From positions 4,331,424 through 4,395,423 of the forward strand of contig NC_089979.1 of NCBI RefSeq assembly GCF_036417845.1: a DNA stretch of 64,000 nucleotides, given 5' to 3'. The notes beneath the pieces were generated by a model. The model was not told the DNA's origin and did not search any database. It was given only the letters and a program-made list of their open reading frames with translations. The DNA is from Apteryx mantelli (lineage: Eukaryota > Chordata > Aves > Apterygiformes > Apterygidae). Numbering within the stretch: position 1 is the first letter of the stretch; every line of letters starts with the position of its first letter. Made by a program: the position numbers and the translations under genes. Of the stretch, positions 1-11,300 are shown in pieces.

Positions 1-1060
1 GGCGGGGCCTGGGCGGGGCCGCGAGCGCGCGCGCGCGCGGGGGCCGGCGGCGGCGGCGACGGCGGCTGCATGTGCGGCGGGCGCGGCGGCGGCGGCGGCG
101 CGCGGGGAGCGGAGCTGCGCGGAGCGGCGCGGGCAGCGCGGCCGGGCCGGCGAGCAGGTCGGTGCGCGGCGGCGGCGGCGGGGGAGCGTCCGCGGGGCGC
201 AGCGCGGCGCGGTGGGGGGCCTGCGCGGCGCTGCACGCCGCGCGCGTGGCGGGGGGGCCTACACGGCGCCGCACGGTGCAATCACGGCGTGGCGGCGGGG
301 GGGGGGGACGTGCACGGCTTTGCGCGGTGCAGTCACGGCGGGGGTGTCTGTGCGCGGCGGTGCGCGCTGCAGTCACGGTGGCGGGGGAGCCGTGCACGGT
401 TTTGCACGCTGCAGTAACCCCAGTGGCGGGGGCGGGGGGGGGTGCACGGCGCTGCACTGTGCAATAACCCCGGCGGCAGGAGGGGGGGGCTGTGCACGGC
501 CGTGCACGCTGCAGTAACGGAGGCGGCAGGAGAGGAGCGGGGGGGGGGGGGGGCCGTGCACGGAGTTGTGCACTGCAATAACCACCCACCTTCGGCGGGG
601 GGCCACGCACGACGCTGCAGTAAGCCTCGCGGTGGCGGCGGGGGTCGTGTGCGGTGCTGCACGCTGCAAAAATGTTGCTGGTGGCGGCGGCAGGGGTCAC
701 GCACACCGTTGCAATAACCGTGGCGGTGGCGGCAGCGGTGATGGTGCACGGTGCTGCAATAACCGCGGCGGTGGTGGCAGCCGGGATCATGCACGGTGCT
801 GCAATAACCGCGGTGTTGGTGGCAGCCAGGATCGTGCACGGTGCTGCAATAACCGTGGCGGTGGTGGCAGCGGGGATTGTGCACGCTGTTGCAATAATCC
901 TGGTGGTGGCGGCAGGGGTTGCGCACGGCGCTGTACGCTGCAGTCGTCCCAGCGGCTCTCCGACAGCTGCCCACCACGCTGCGCTGACGGGTGTCAAATG
1001 CACGGGCCAGCAGCGGGGCTGCGGGTCAGGAGCTGCAATAGCGCCAGCCTCTCCTGCGGA
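1..1060. promoter_or_regulatory. CpG island at the left edge, candidate promoter
   Basis: The first ~230 bases are almost pure G+C, packed with CpG, and open with two GC-box (Sp1-type) motifs of the form GGGCGGGGCC within positions 1-20, followed by a (CG)n run and GGC-triplet runs. This is typical of a vertebrate housekeeping-type promoter and 5' UTR. A weak donor-like CAG|GTCGGT sits at about 155-163. The rest of the island is the minisatellite annotated separately. Which gene it would serve is unknown: a far-upstream non-coding first exon of PTP4A3 is possible, as is a neighbour lying outside the window on the left. The island character is seen; the promoter function is inferred. Confidence 0.5.
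262..945. repeat. GC-rich minisatellite, 45-bp unit
   Basis: About 14-15 diverged copies of a unit that reads roughly GTGCACGGTGCTGCAATAAC followed by a GGCGGTGGTGGCAG-type spacer. The GCAATAA anchor starts at 711, 756, 801, 846 and 891, an exact 45-bp period. Further left, related anchors (GCAGTAAC, GCAATCAC, GCAGTCAC) at 278, 329, 369, 411, 471, 511, 575, 617 and 666 are spaced 40-64 bp, with the length changes mostly in the poly-G spacer. Because 45 is a multiple of three and the DNA is GC-rich, several frames stay open on both strands, giving Cys/His-rich or Ala/Val-rich repeats; these are not taken as proteins. Several units contain a TKNNGCAAK match (C/EBP-type site). Confidence 0.88.
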
Positions 1061-3529
1061 GCTGTATACGGCCCGTCCCCGTTAGGCTAATGACCCTTTT
1101 CCCGGCCTGGTCGTTTCACCAGGGCTTTGGGAGGTGGAGGGGCCACGGTGTGCAGCACAGCAGATCGTTTTGGAGAAGGGCCCTCTTTGCAATGCCTCGC
1201 TCCGCAGTGGGTAAGGTGGATTTTGCATGCCACTAGAATCGCTAATCCCAGCAATTAGCTGAAATCTGGCAAGTCTGTGCTGCTGCCAATTTCCAAGTAA
1301 TTCGGTTACAACTTTGTCATTCTGCTCAAAGGAGCCGAAATGTAAGTGGGGCAGATGAGTGTCGGGAGTCTGGGAGTCGGTTGCGCATGCAAGCGTGGCA
1401 TCCCTCTTGCTGAAGGGGGATCAGCGAGAAAACAGAGCCTGAAATGAAGCCTTCATATTTATTGATAGCAGTGGAAAAAGAGTAACTGAGCAAATGGGGC
1501 CAGTACCTTGTTTCTATACTAAATACCAAATATCTCCCTGTCCTGTTGTGAACTCAGTTCAAATTCCACAGTTTTACTGATTACTAAGTTTCTGGTCTCA
1601 TCGCTGCTAATAGTGGATTTTGGAAACACCACAGGGGGGGCCTAAAGTTGGGGCTGGTAAACCCACAGCACCCATATCCAGCACCAGTCGCGATATACAT
1701 CCAGTAACTTACTCATCTGTTGTCAGTAGGCTTCAGAGTTAACTGCTCAGCGACTTTCTGCAAGCACACCAAAGCACGTTTGCGTTCGGCCAGATATCTT
1801 GAGGGCAGGTTGCCCAAGCGTTTGCCTCCTGGAAAGCCGGAAAAGCAGGAAAGCCTGGCAGGCTCCTGCCCCCGTGCGCAGGGACGCTCGGGGATGCCTC
1901 ACCCCTTGCTTGGGCAGCTGCAGAGGAAAGCAAGCTCCAGATTAGCTGCCGCTGAGCGGGGCTGCTGGGGTGGAAGGGGGAATTTCAGCAGCTGCGGGGA
2001 GATGGGATTAGAAGTGCTCGCAAGCGCGATACGTGGCATCTTTGAACAGATCCTAACGAAGCCCCGTGTCCTCTGCACCCTCCGGCCCCGGGGGTCGGAT
2101 GTCTGCAGGGTGCGTAGGACGTGTTGGCCGAGGTAGGGAATTGCACCGATTTAAAAACTGCCTCTTAAGGTGGTGTGCAAAAGTGATTTATCAGCCGTTT
2201 AGGGAGCTGGCACGGGTGCCACCCGCAGGGAATTACCCGGCGGCAGGATTTCCCTTCTGTTTTCTCACTACGAGGCCCGTAACTGCAGAAGGGCCAGCGG
2301 CGATTTTAATATTTCCCGAGAGCGGGGCAAAAAAGCCGCCTCTGGCGGAGGCTGCCCAGCGCCGACCTCTGCGGCAGGTCGTGTCGGCACGAGGAGGCGG
2401 GGGGTTCGGCTTGCCACGGTCTCCTTAAACCAAACTAAATTTCGGTCCTTTGTGGAAAGCAATACTTCTGTTAACATTTGCCGGCCTGGAAATAGTTTAT
2501 TTTTACGGATAGCTCAAAATCGCTCGCCGGCGTCAGTCGAGGTGGTTTCTCGTCGGTGTCCTCAACGTGCTTCTTGCGTTCGAATGCAGAAACGGCGTGT
2601 AGAAACCTCTAAAAACCGCATTTAAGCAAGTTTCCCGATTAATCACCCACCGCAAGCAATAGAAAGCAGCAACAGTGCTTTATTTTATACTAGCAAACTG
2701 TAGACTTTGTTTCATCCCAATAGTTTTAATGGTGTTTTGGGCACCGTGGGACGAGCGCATTGCTGGAGACCCGGCGACACCTCTCCCGAGGAGCGAGGAT
2801 GAGAAAGTCCAGCGTTTGCTACGCTGCAAACCGGGGAAAATGTAGATAACTGCTGCAACACGTGGCGGGGAGGGGGGAAGTACGTGGTTTCCTTGCAAGT
2901 TTTGCATTTTTTTTTTTCCCCCCCATCTCGTGTCCAAAATTGAGGGAGGGAAGCATCGCCCATCGGTCCGTGGAAGCCAAGGTTTAAATTTTGCCAATTT
3001 CTGCGATTTTGAGGACATGAGAAGGGACCGGATTCTTGTGGCAGCGGAGCCCATACGTGAAGAATCGGTGCAAACTCTTAATTCCAAAATGAGATTTCTG
3101 GGCTTTCCCGGGAGTGGGAGTCCGTGAGGCTCTTTGCTGGGCTTCCGGGGGCCTTTTCTCCCGTTCGAAAGGAGGCTCTGGCCCGATTTTTGGCCGCCAC
3201 CGCGCAGAGGGGCGGGAAGAGCCTCCCGGAGAGGCGCCGGGTCGCTCCCGCTTGGCGTCCGCGGGCGCTTGGCATCCCGTCAAAACGGCCCAGCCCGCCT
3301 GGGCTGAATCCTGCCGTATTCCCTAATTATTTTTTTTTCCTAATTTTTTGGGGGTACTGTGCCCTACGAACAGCGCAAACCAGGTCTGAGGGGGGCTCCC
3401 CGGCGCTCCTCGGGGGCTGCTTTTTGGGACCCCCATGGTGCTGGGGGTCCAAACCTGCCCAGTTTGCCCCCCCTGGTGTGGCCTCAGGTGGTGCCTTGGG
3501 GGGGAGCCTGAAGGGGCCCCGGGGGGGGG
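1061..3529. other. Non-coding stretch, nothing recognised
   Basis: Mixed-composition unique sequence between two minisatellites. It holds a T/C run at about 2908-2925 and a moderately CpG-rich patch at about 3150-3300. Open frames here are short, lack recognisable domains and show no convincing exon structure. No RNA gene or transposon family was recognised. Confidence 0.5.
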
Positions 3530-4275
3530 GGGTGGCTCCTGAGGGTGGCTCCTGGGATGGCACCTGAGGTGGCTTCTCCTGGGGGGGCTTCTCCTGAAGG
3601 GGCTCTTGGGGCTTCTCCTGAGGGGACTCGTGGAGCGGCTCCTGAGGGCTTCTCCTAGGGGGGCTTCTCCTGGGGGGGCTCCTGGGGGGGCTCCTGGGGC
3701 TTCTCCTGAGGGGGACTCCTGGGATGGCACCTGGGGCAGCTCCTGAGGTGGCACCTGGGATGGCACCTGGGGCAGCTCCTGAGGTGCCACCTGGGATGGC
3801 TCCTGAAGGGGCTCCTGGGGCTTCTCCTGAGGAGGACTCCTGGGATGGCACCTGGGGCAGCTCCTGAGGTGGCACCTGGGTTGGCTCCTGAGGGGGGCTC
3901 CTGAGGGGACTCCTGGGATGGCGCCGGGGGGGCTCCTGGAGTGGCACCTGAGGGGGTTCAAGGGGGGGCTGCTTCTGGGATGGCTCCTGAAGGGACTCCT
4001 GGGGCTTCTCCTGAGGGCGGCTCCTGGAGTGGCACCTGGGGCAGCTCCTGAGGGGGACTCCTGGGATGGCCCCTGAGGGGGGCTCCTGAGGGGACTCCTG
4101 GGATGGCCCTGGGGGGGGCTCCTGGAGTGGCTCCTGGGGCTTCTCCTGAGGGGGGCTCCTGGGATGGCACCTGGGGCAGCTCCTGAGGTGGCACCTGGGA
4201 TGGCACCTGAGGGGGCTCCTGGAGCAGCTCCTGGGGGGGGGAGGTGCCTGCCTGAGGCAGCTCCTGAGGGGTCCC
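3530..4275. repeat. G-rich minisatellite, 12-bp basic unit
   Basis: About 745 bp of tandem 12-bp units of the general form GRGRYGGCWCCT. Examples in register are GGGATGGCACCT, GGGGCAGCTCCT and GAGGTGGCACCT, which recur in the same order as a 36-bp higher-order unit around 3720-3790 and again at 4155-4210. GGGGCTTCTCCT variants mark another higher-order pattern. The strand is strongly G-skewed and has many runs of three or more G. The period is a multiple of three, so the minus strand stays open as a Gly-Ala-Pro/Ser-rich repeat of almost 400 codons. That frame is explained by the repeat and is not annotated as a gene. Confidence 0.9.
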
Positions 4276-4329
4276 CAAACGGAGGCCCCGCGGGAAGGAA
4301 CGTGTCGGTCCCCAACGCTTCCAGGTGCC

Positions 4330-5060
4330 TCCTCGCGCCGGGGCAGCCATTAATCTCCTCCTGGCAATCCCTCGTCCTCCGGGATGTGCAACCACGCGCC
4401 CGCCTCGCTCCTCGCGCCCGGGGCAGGGCCGCCTCCGGCCTGCTCGCCGAAGCCTGAGCGTTTCGGGGCCGCGCGGGAGCCGCGGACGGGCGCCTCACGT
4501 GACCGCCTGAATTTCAGAGCGCTGCCCGGCCGCCCGCTCGCGGCTCCTCGGCTGCGATATCGCCGCTGGCTTTGCTGCTGTTTCCCCGCTCCCCTTTTCT
4601 TCCCCACCGGTTTCCAAATCCCGAGCAGGAGGCGCGCGCGCAATAGGGTTGTCTGCAGCTGTGCGGCGTCTGTATCCAAACATTTTCCTGCAAGGCATGT
4701 TTTTATGGGGAAAAAAAAAATATGTATTTTTACTGCGAGTGTTTTGTGTCTGAACTGTTTTGGGTGTCAGGTTGGCACCGGGGCGATGAGGCAGGCGGCG
4801 GCGGAGGGAGGGGGGGGGGGACGAGGAGGGGCAGCGTCCGTTTTACGCGCGGACGTCCCCGCCGCCGTATCGCGTCCCACCGACGGCAGGCTGGTTCCGT
4901 CTCATCTCCGCGATAGCTCTCGGTGGTTCCCTCTTCGCGTCACCGCAGCTAATAGGGCGTTCGGCGGGGGAGCAGCTCTGCGTGTCGCCGCGCTGCGAGC
5001 GGGGACGGGGGGGAACGCAGCTCACGTCCGGGCGCGTTAGGGCAGATCGTATCAGCCCCT
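4330..5060. promoter_or_regulatory. CpG island, candidate promoter
   Basis: Dense CpG sequence starts just after the 12-bp minisatellite. It includes an E-box core CACGTG at about 4496-4501, GC-rich blocks at 4390-4560, an AT-rich gap at 4680-4760, and a second CpG block at 4780-5040 with a poly-G run at about 4810-4820. No first-exon donor stands out. It could be an unused island, an alternative first exon, or a lncRNA promoter. Confidence 0.4.
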
Positions 5061-8000
5061 CGCGCTGAACTCGCCTCTTCGGGTCAGAGGACGGGGTTTT
5101 GAGTCAAAACGTTGGCTTTCGCCGCTAATAAACCTGACCCGGCCCCATCTAACTCTTTTTTTCTTTCTTTTTTTTTCCTCCTCCTTTTGCTATTGAGAAA
5201 AGCAGCTCAGTCTTCTGTATCTGCTGCACTGCTGGAGTCAAGGACTTAAGTACGCTCCTTGGGGGTTTTTTTCTATTTTTATTTTATTTTTTTAAGCAGA
5301 CCATACCTGACCGGCTTTGTTTTGACTCTTTTTTTTTTTTTCCCTGAAGCTTTGGAGACAGGCTCTTGGTTGAGGGTCGCGTAATTGGATGAAGGTCCGT
5401 GAACCGGTCCAGGGTTGCTGGATGTGCTGGCAGGATGCACTCAAGTGCAGCAAAACACTTTGGCGTCCTTGCCCCGAGCCCCTCTGCTTCCCCTTGCCGT
5501 CTTAGCGCGGTTGAAGGATGTCCTCAGGCCTGCCGGCGATGGGCTTTCCCTGGTCTGGTGTTGAGGAGAAGCAGGAGAGAAACAAAAACCATGAGGACAG
5601 GCTGGGAAATCTCCAAGAGGGTCTTGTAAAGTGGTTGCTTCTGCAAAAGCTGAGGGTGTCCTCCTTTCAGATGCCACGTCTGGGGATGCCGTTCAACCTC
5701 TGAGATATGGAAGGAGGATAGTCTTTTTTCTTTTTTTTAATATTATTTTTATCTCTATTTTAGCCTGGCCAGTTCTCTGCAGTTACCATTTATCCTTAAA
5801 CAAAAGGTCGCCTCCCACACCTTCATGATAGGACAGGGTTGCAGAGCATTTGCTTTTCTTTTTCTTAATTCAGAAATTAAGACGGCTGGGGAAGTAAAGG
5901 CGCAGGTATCACGGTGGCAGGCCCGATAGTCTGAGGGGCCAGCACCGAGCTGGATCCGAAGGGCTGGCCTGGCCATACGGCAGAGCAGCAAACTGCTTCC
6001 TTGTCGCATCCCAAGGAGCAGCTACCTCCGAGCCCACCGGGTTCCCAGCGGCAGCGGGGAGCAGGCTGCTCCTGTGTGCCCTCGGGAGGAAAGCTGAGCC
6101 CCAAAGGTCTTGCCCACCTGGAGACATCTCATTGCTCCCCGTTGTGAAGGCAGAACATGACGTGGCAACGAGAAACCAAGCCAGGGACCCGCGCCTGGTT
6201 GGGTCTGCGTGACCCTGTCTGCCTCCCTTATCGTCGGGAAAGCAGGGGGATGCCTCCTGGCCTCTCTGGAGACATCCATCGCACCAAATATCTGCTTTGT
6301 GAGTGCAGGTCTGCATCCAGCCAAAGCCACGCGGCCCATCCCTGGGCAGAGCTGGGGTCACCTTGGGATGCCACCAACTCCTTCCACCGGTTCCCAAGGG
6401 AGAGGGGGGAGAAAGGGGCCGCAATTGCATGAGACAGAGATCCTGAGGTTGGTAGGGACCAGCCTTGCTTTCCTACCCGTCTCTTCTGAGCTTGCAGGTA
6501 GTTTGGGGAGGGAAGTGCCAAGTTTGGACAGTGCCCGGCCCGCCGGTGCTGCCCGGTACTACTCAAGGGTGGACAAGTCAATCCCATGGCTTGTGCGGTG
6601 ATGACACGGTGTGTTGTTTGCAGAGCCTGACCCATCTCCGGTGACGGGAAGGCTGTTGAGTATGTGTGCTTGAGTCTCTTGTGTATTGCTGATTCATTAT
6701 AGAGTTAAAGTGTCTGTGTATGTGTGTTTTGACAGAAATAATGTCCCTCCTGGCTGCAGTATACAAGGCCAGCTTGTTGGGAACGTAGGAGTTGGTCAGC
6801 AAACGCTTGGAGTGGCACCCTTGGGAGTTTTGCACTGAAATGGAAAGACCTATGTCCTTCAGACCTTTTCTTGTTGCCAAGTCTTTCCCCGCCACCCCCC
6901 ACCAACCTGCCAGTCAACCCTTCTTATTTCTGCTGTGTTTTTCCACAGCTGTCTTTTTAGAGCGACAGCAACAACAAAAACAAGCAAACTCAGGGCACCA
7001 AGCGATTCCAGCGCTTGGAGGTTTGATGTGTATCAGCCAACCGTTGGCGTGTGGGTTTCTGGGTCCGTTTGTTCTGGGTGTTTTGGCAGTTGCTATCCAG
7101 AGATGCAGCGCGACGCAGGTGGATTCGCGGCTGCGTGGCGGCAGCAGACGGAGCTCATGGCTTTCTCCTTTCATCCCACCGGCACGCAAGTGCTGTACTG
7201 GAGAGCTTGGCGCTCTTTCTGCTGCTCTGGACTGGGGTGACCATGATGCCCCCGTGCAGGCAAGGAACGGAGCAGTGCCCCCGCAACCTTCCCTGTGCAA
7301 TGGGGTGGGCAGGTTTACTGGCTTGCCAGGAGGAACAGCCGAGTCTGTGGTCACTTGAGGACTGGCCTCACACATGTCCTGATCCGACTGCACCACCCTG
7401 GTCTTTTGCCTCGTGGTGGCATCTCCCAATTGGTCCGTTCTTCAAGCAGGACTTACCACTAGCTTCGTGCACATCGGTCTATGCTCAGAGTCAGGCCTGC
7501 TATCAGAGACTTCACTCAATAGCCCTTTTTTTAGCGCAAGGCGCTCCTTATCAAATAGTGGGAGCGGAAGCAGTTTGGCAAGGCAGCCCAGCTTGTCGTG
7601 CCGTGGCTTGGTGCCAGGGTCTGGTGGGGTATGATGTGTGCAGTCCTCTGAGCCTGCTGTCTTGGTGATGGGCTAGCAAAGCATATTCTGCAGTGGTTCC
7701 ACCTCTTCATGGCGTTGAGGTGGTCTGCGCAGCAGAGCGAGACTTTTTCAGCAATGTAAGCTTATTTTCCAAATGTTGGCAGCCCACGGCTGGTTTTTGG
7801 ATGGGCGAGTGTGAGTTACAAAGCAGGTGTGCTGAGCAGGGACAGCCTGCTGTTGAGACCAGCAGGTTGGGTTGCTTTATAGAGACAGCTCTGCCCTTAC
7901 TCCAGAGAAGAAATAAGGTTGTGTTCAATTTTCAGCCCTCCTGCGTTTCTGCTGGCTTAAAAAAAGCAACTGCATCCAAACTAAGCAAGCTTGTGTCCTC

Positions 8001-8235
8001 GTTAGTGGACGTGGGGGTTCATTTTCTTTAAGTCCTACTGCTTCTAGACAGACCAGCCGTGCAAAACAGTCATTCCCATTCAACTCTTATGAATGAAATC
8101 CGCTGGCAGTTGGCAAGGTTCCCGACTGTGAGCTGTGACTTGGAGGGAGGACACTTGGTCAGCAGTGAGCATTGTCCACCCTGCTGCTTTGAGGCTCACG
8201 TTCCTGCTCAGCCAGAGATTTCCTTCCCTTCTCCA
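5061..8235. other. Non-coding stretch, T-rich then ordinary unique sequence
   Basis: 5150-5345 contains several poly-T and pyrimidine-rich runs. The rest is unique sequence of moderate GC. Open frames overlap in several registers without domains or usable splice structure. No repeat family or RNA gene was recognised. Confidence 0.45.
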
Positions 8236-8352
8236 TCCAGAAAAACATCATCCTTTCTGGATAAAGCCCTGAGCAAGCTGGTCTGACCCTGCTTTGAGCA
8301 GGAGGTTGGGCTGGAGGCCTCCTGAGGTCCCTTCCAGCCTGAATTGTCCTAC
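8236..8352 (+). mobile_element. CR1 LINE fragment, avian type, 3' portion
   Basis: The segment reads like the 3' untranslated tail of avian CR1 retrotransposons in sense orientation. It has a stretch ending in TTTCTGGATAAA, then GCCCTGAGCAAGCTGGTCTG, then CTGCTTTGAGCAGGAGGTTG, then CTCCTGAGGTCCCTTCCAGC followed by CTGAATTGTCCT. These blocks come in the family's order. The terminal short direct repeats (ATTCTATGATTCT type) are lost or diverged, so the copy is old and 5'-truncated. No coding part of the element is present. The 5' limit is approximate. Confidence 0.85.
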
Positions 8353-11300
8353 GGGCTCCCCATTCAGCTCGTGGATGGGAGAGGAACTGGGGGGGAACGA
8401 ATGTTTCCCATCCAAAAAGAACAGTAGAGAGACTACCACACCCGGTGGGTAGAAATGGGGCTGGGGTGTTTTGGGACTTGCAGGCCAGGTTGCACGGTCC
8501 TGAAGCTACAGGGGACTGGTACAGCCCAGAGACCGAGTTCCCCGCCTGCGCTGCAGAGCTTCTGCCTGCCTGCGTCTCGGTGCAGAACGGGAGCTCATGG
8601 GGAAAGTCCCCGCTGCCGCTGTCCGGAGCGGTTGTTAACGCCCGGGGCTGTTCTCAGGCAAGGTACTAAATGCTCTTACGCAGCAGCTGGTACGTGCGTG
8701 TAAAACTAGCTTTGTGCAATAAAACATGAAACGCTGACGTAGTCATCCTCGCTTTACCGTGCCCCCGCTTGGCTTGCCTCGGCGAAGAGCCATCCTTCCC
8801 CGCCGGTGGTGGGAAAGACGGCCGAGCCGCTCGCTGCAGCCGGCCTCGCGGAGCTCGCTGCTCTGCACGTGTTCCCGAGCCGGGCGGACGCGCTGGGCCC
8901 CGCTCATGTGAACGGGGTCAGCAGCTGGGAAATTGCAGAGCAAAGTGCCTCCGCGGTAATTCCCAGCTGCCATTAAAGCAGCTTTAAAATAAATTCCCTC
9001 AAAGAGCAATTCCAAGTATTTAAGGGTTTGAACTTTCCAGAGGGGGGTTTGGGAGTTGTCGTCTACCACGCTGCACCATGGCACTGCGGAGAAAGGAGCT
9101 GAGGGAATTGGCCTTATTATCCCAGGCTCGAGGAAACACTTCTCTATTTATTTGATTCTTTTTTTTCTTTTTTTTTCTTTTTTTTAAGCCAGGCTGATGA
9201 GCTGCATGCACGATACGGCTGTCTGAAATGGAGCTTTGCTGGAAGCTAGAGCTTCCATTAAACTCGGAAGACGATTTGCTCAGATGCAAGCGCTATTTTG
9301 GGCTCTGGGCATCTGGAAGGCAGCGCCCGCCCGCCCGCGTGTGTCGGGCGAGGAGGAGGGCTGGGCGACCCTTTCCTTGCCGGGCTACCTGCCTGGTGCC
9401 GCTTCGCCGCGGTCACGGTCCGGCCGAGCGCGGGGAAGATCGGCTCTCCTCGCCGCGCATTCCTCGCCTGGCTCTGCTTGGTAACATGGGCACAACAGAA
9501 AACAAACTTTGCAGCGAGCCTTGCTCTCCCAGAGCTCCTGAAGCTTATTTAAAAAAAAAAAAAAAAAACTTTGGATCAATGTGGTCTCTTTTTTTTTTTC
9601 TCTTTCTCATGCTCAAGAAAGTTCTCATACCGAACCAGTAACCCCCGCTGCCCCTATTTCATTATTTTTTTAAGGTGGTGTGAGGCTGCAGGGCATTTAA
9701 GGGCAGGCTCCTCCGGCCCCGGTTCCCAGCCCTCTGCATCCCGCTCCCCCTCGCCCTGTCGGTGCTAAATTACAGCTCCGTGCTTGCCTTGTTTGGAAGC
9801 CAGGAAAGCCGGGGCTTATTGGCGAGCAGACACGAAGCTTTGCCTCTTCCCCTCTCCTCCACCCCAAAAGGCTCCCGGGCTCAGCCTGAAAAGGAGAAGA
9901 GTTTTGCGCGGGAGGCGCCTGGCGCCGGAAAGCGGCGCTACCGAGAAGCGCGCTGGGGATGGTCCCGCTCGCTGATGCCCTCCACGCTGCTGGCTGCAGG
10001 TCCACCAGCTCCGCAGCGCGTCCCCTGCGTGTGCAGATAAATCCAGCTGCTAACCGCGGTGGTCCGCAGGCAGCCCCTGGTTGAGGAGCTGCCTCTGATG
10101 ATGTCCCTGCCGTGACGGTCCCAAGGGTCTAGGAAGATGCACCTCGGAAGGGTTCCTCGGTGCTTCCCCTCTCCCGAAGCAGCCGTCCTGGCTGCTCCAG
10201 GAAAGGACTGGCAGGATTTTTACCTGGATGTTTCTGGGGGACGTGGACAGAGCAAGCCATGAGGCTGCCGCCACCTCCGTGCCCAAGGGTGGTGGCATTG
10301 CCGTTGCCGCGGGCTTTGTGCCGGGCACCTGCCGGTCGCAGGGACGTCCCGGCACTGCCGGGAACGAGGCCAATTACCCGGAGCCAGGGAAAGCCAAACC
10401 TCCCCCTCTTCCTTCCCCGCAGGGAAGGCGCTGGGTCCCTGCCAACGCGCCCTCTCCGGGGCCCTGCTGCGAGTGCAAATGCCAGCGAGCAGCTCCGAAG
10501 GCCGACCGATTAAATCCGGTATCGGTGTCGCCTCCAGCCCTTCGCCGTGCCCCAAGCGCCGGGAGCGGTGAGAGCGGGGCCCTCTCCAGGCGGAGAGCTA
10601 GCAGCCGGGCTCGCCGGCGCCTCTGCCCTCCGCCCCGTCCCCAAGCGGGACTGCGCCATCCTTCCCGTTCCCGTTCCCTTTCGCGCCCGGACTGCGGCTC
10701 CAATACAGGAGGGACGAGGCCGGCGGGGCCGTTGCGTCCCCACCCTGCGAGCAAATGACAGCGTGTCCTTCCGCGACGTCTCCGGCCGAAAGCTTTCGGG
10801 CGTTGTGGTTGCCAGCGTGGCCCCGGGGGGAATGCACCGGGCACGACTTCCCCTACGTGCTCTCTTACCAGGAGCGAACCGCTCCCAGCTCCGACCAAGT
10901 TTGCTGGACTATTTGTGGACTTCTCTTCCCCTGCCGCAGCCGTGCGCCGAGCTGTCCTTTGCGCTCTTTTAACTTTTTAATCAACTTTCTGTAATATATT
11001 TAACTTTCTTGTTTTCCTGGCGTGACGATGGCAAAGCTGTCTGCCGGGGTGGGAGAAGCATGTCGCTGTTTGTAAGGATGGGGCAGGGAAACAGGAAAGA
11101 CCTGCAGATTGCAAAAGGGAATTAGCCACGTATGAGGCAAAAGTGGGCTCTGTCCCTGTTCTGTCCTCGGTTCGGACTCCCTGTCCGAAGTTGCATCCCC
11201 TGGACCACACACTTAGCTCTCTTTTCCTCCCAAACTAATCCCTCCAGCCCCTTAGGCTTTTTTGTTGTTGTTGTTCCTCTCTGAATTCCTTCTAATTTGC

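Noticed and set aside
333..977. 214-codon minus-strand frame rich in Cys/His with a 15-residue repeat (GYCSTVHDPGC-type)
   Set aside because: It is the translation of the 45-bp minisatellite; several other frames are equally open because the period is divisible by three. No domain outside the repeat.
3323..4498. 391-codon minus-strand frame, collagen-like Gly-Ala-Pro/Ser repeats
   Set aside because: Explained wholly by the 12-bp minisatellite. There is no true Gly-X-Y periodicity (unit is four residues), and other minus frames are open too.
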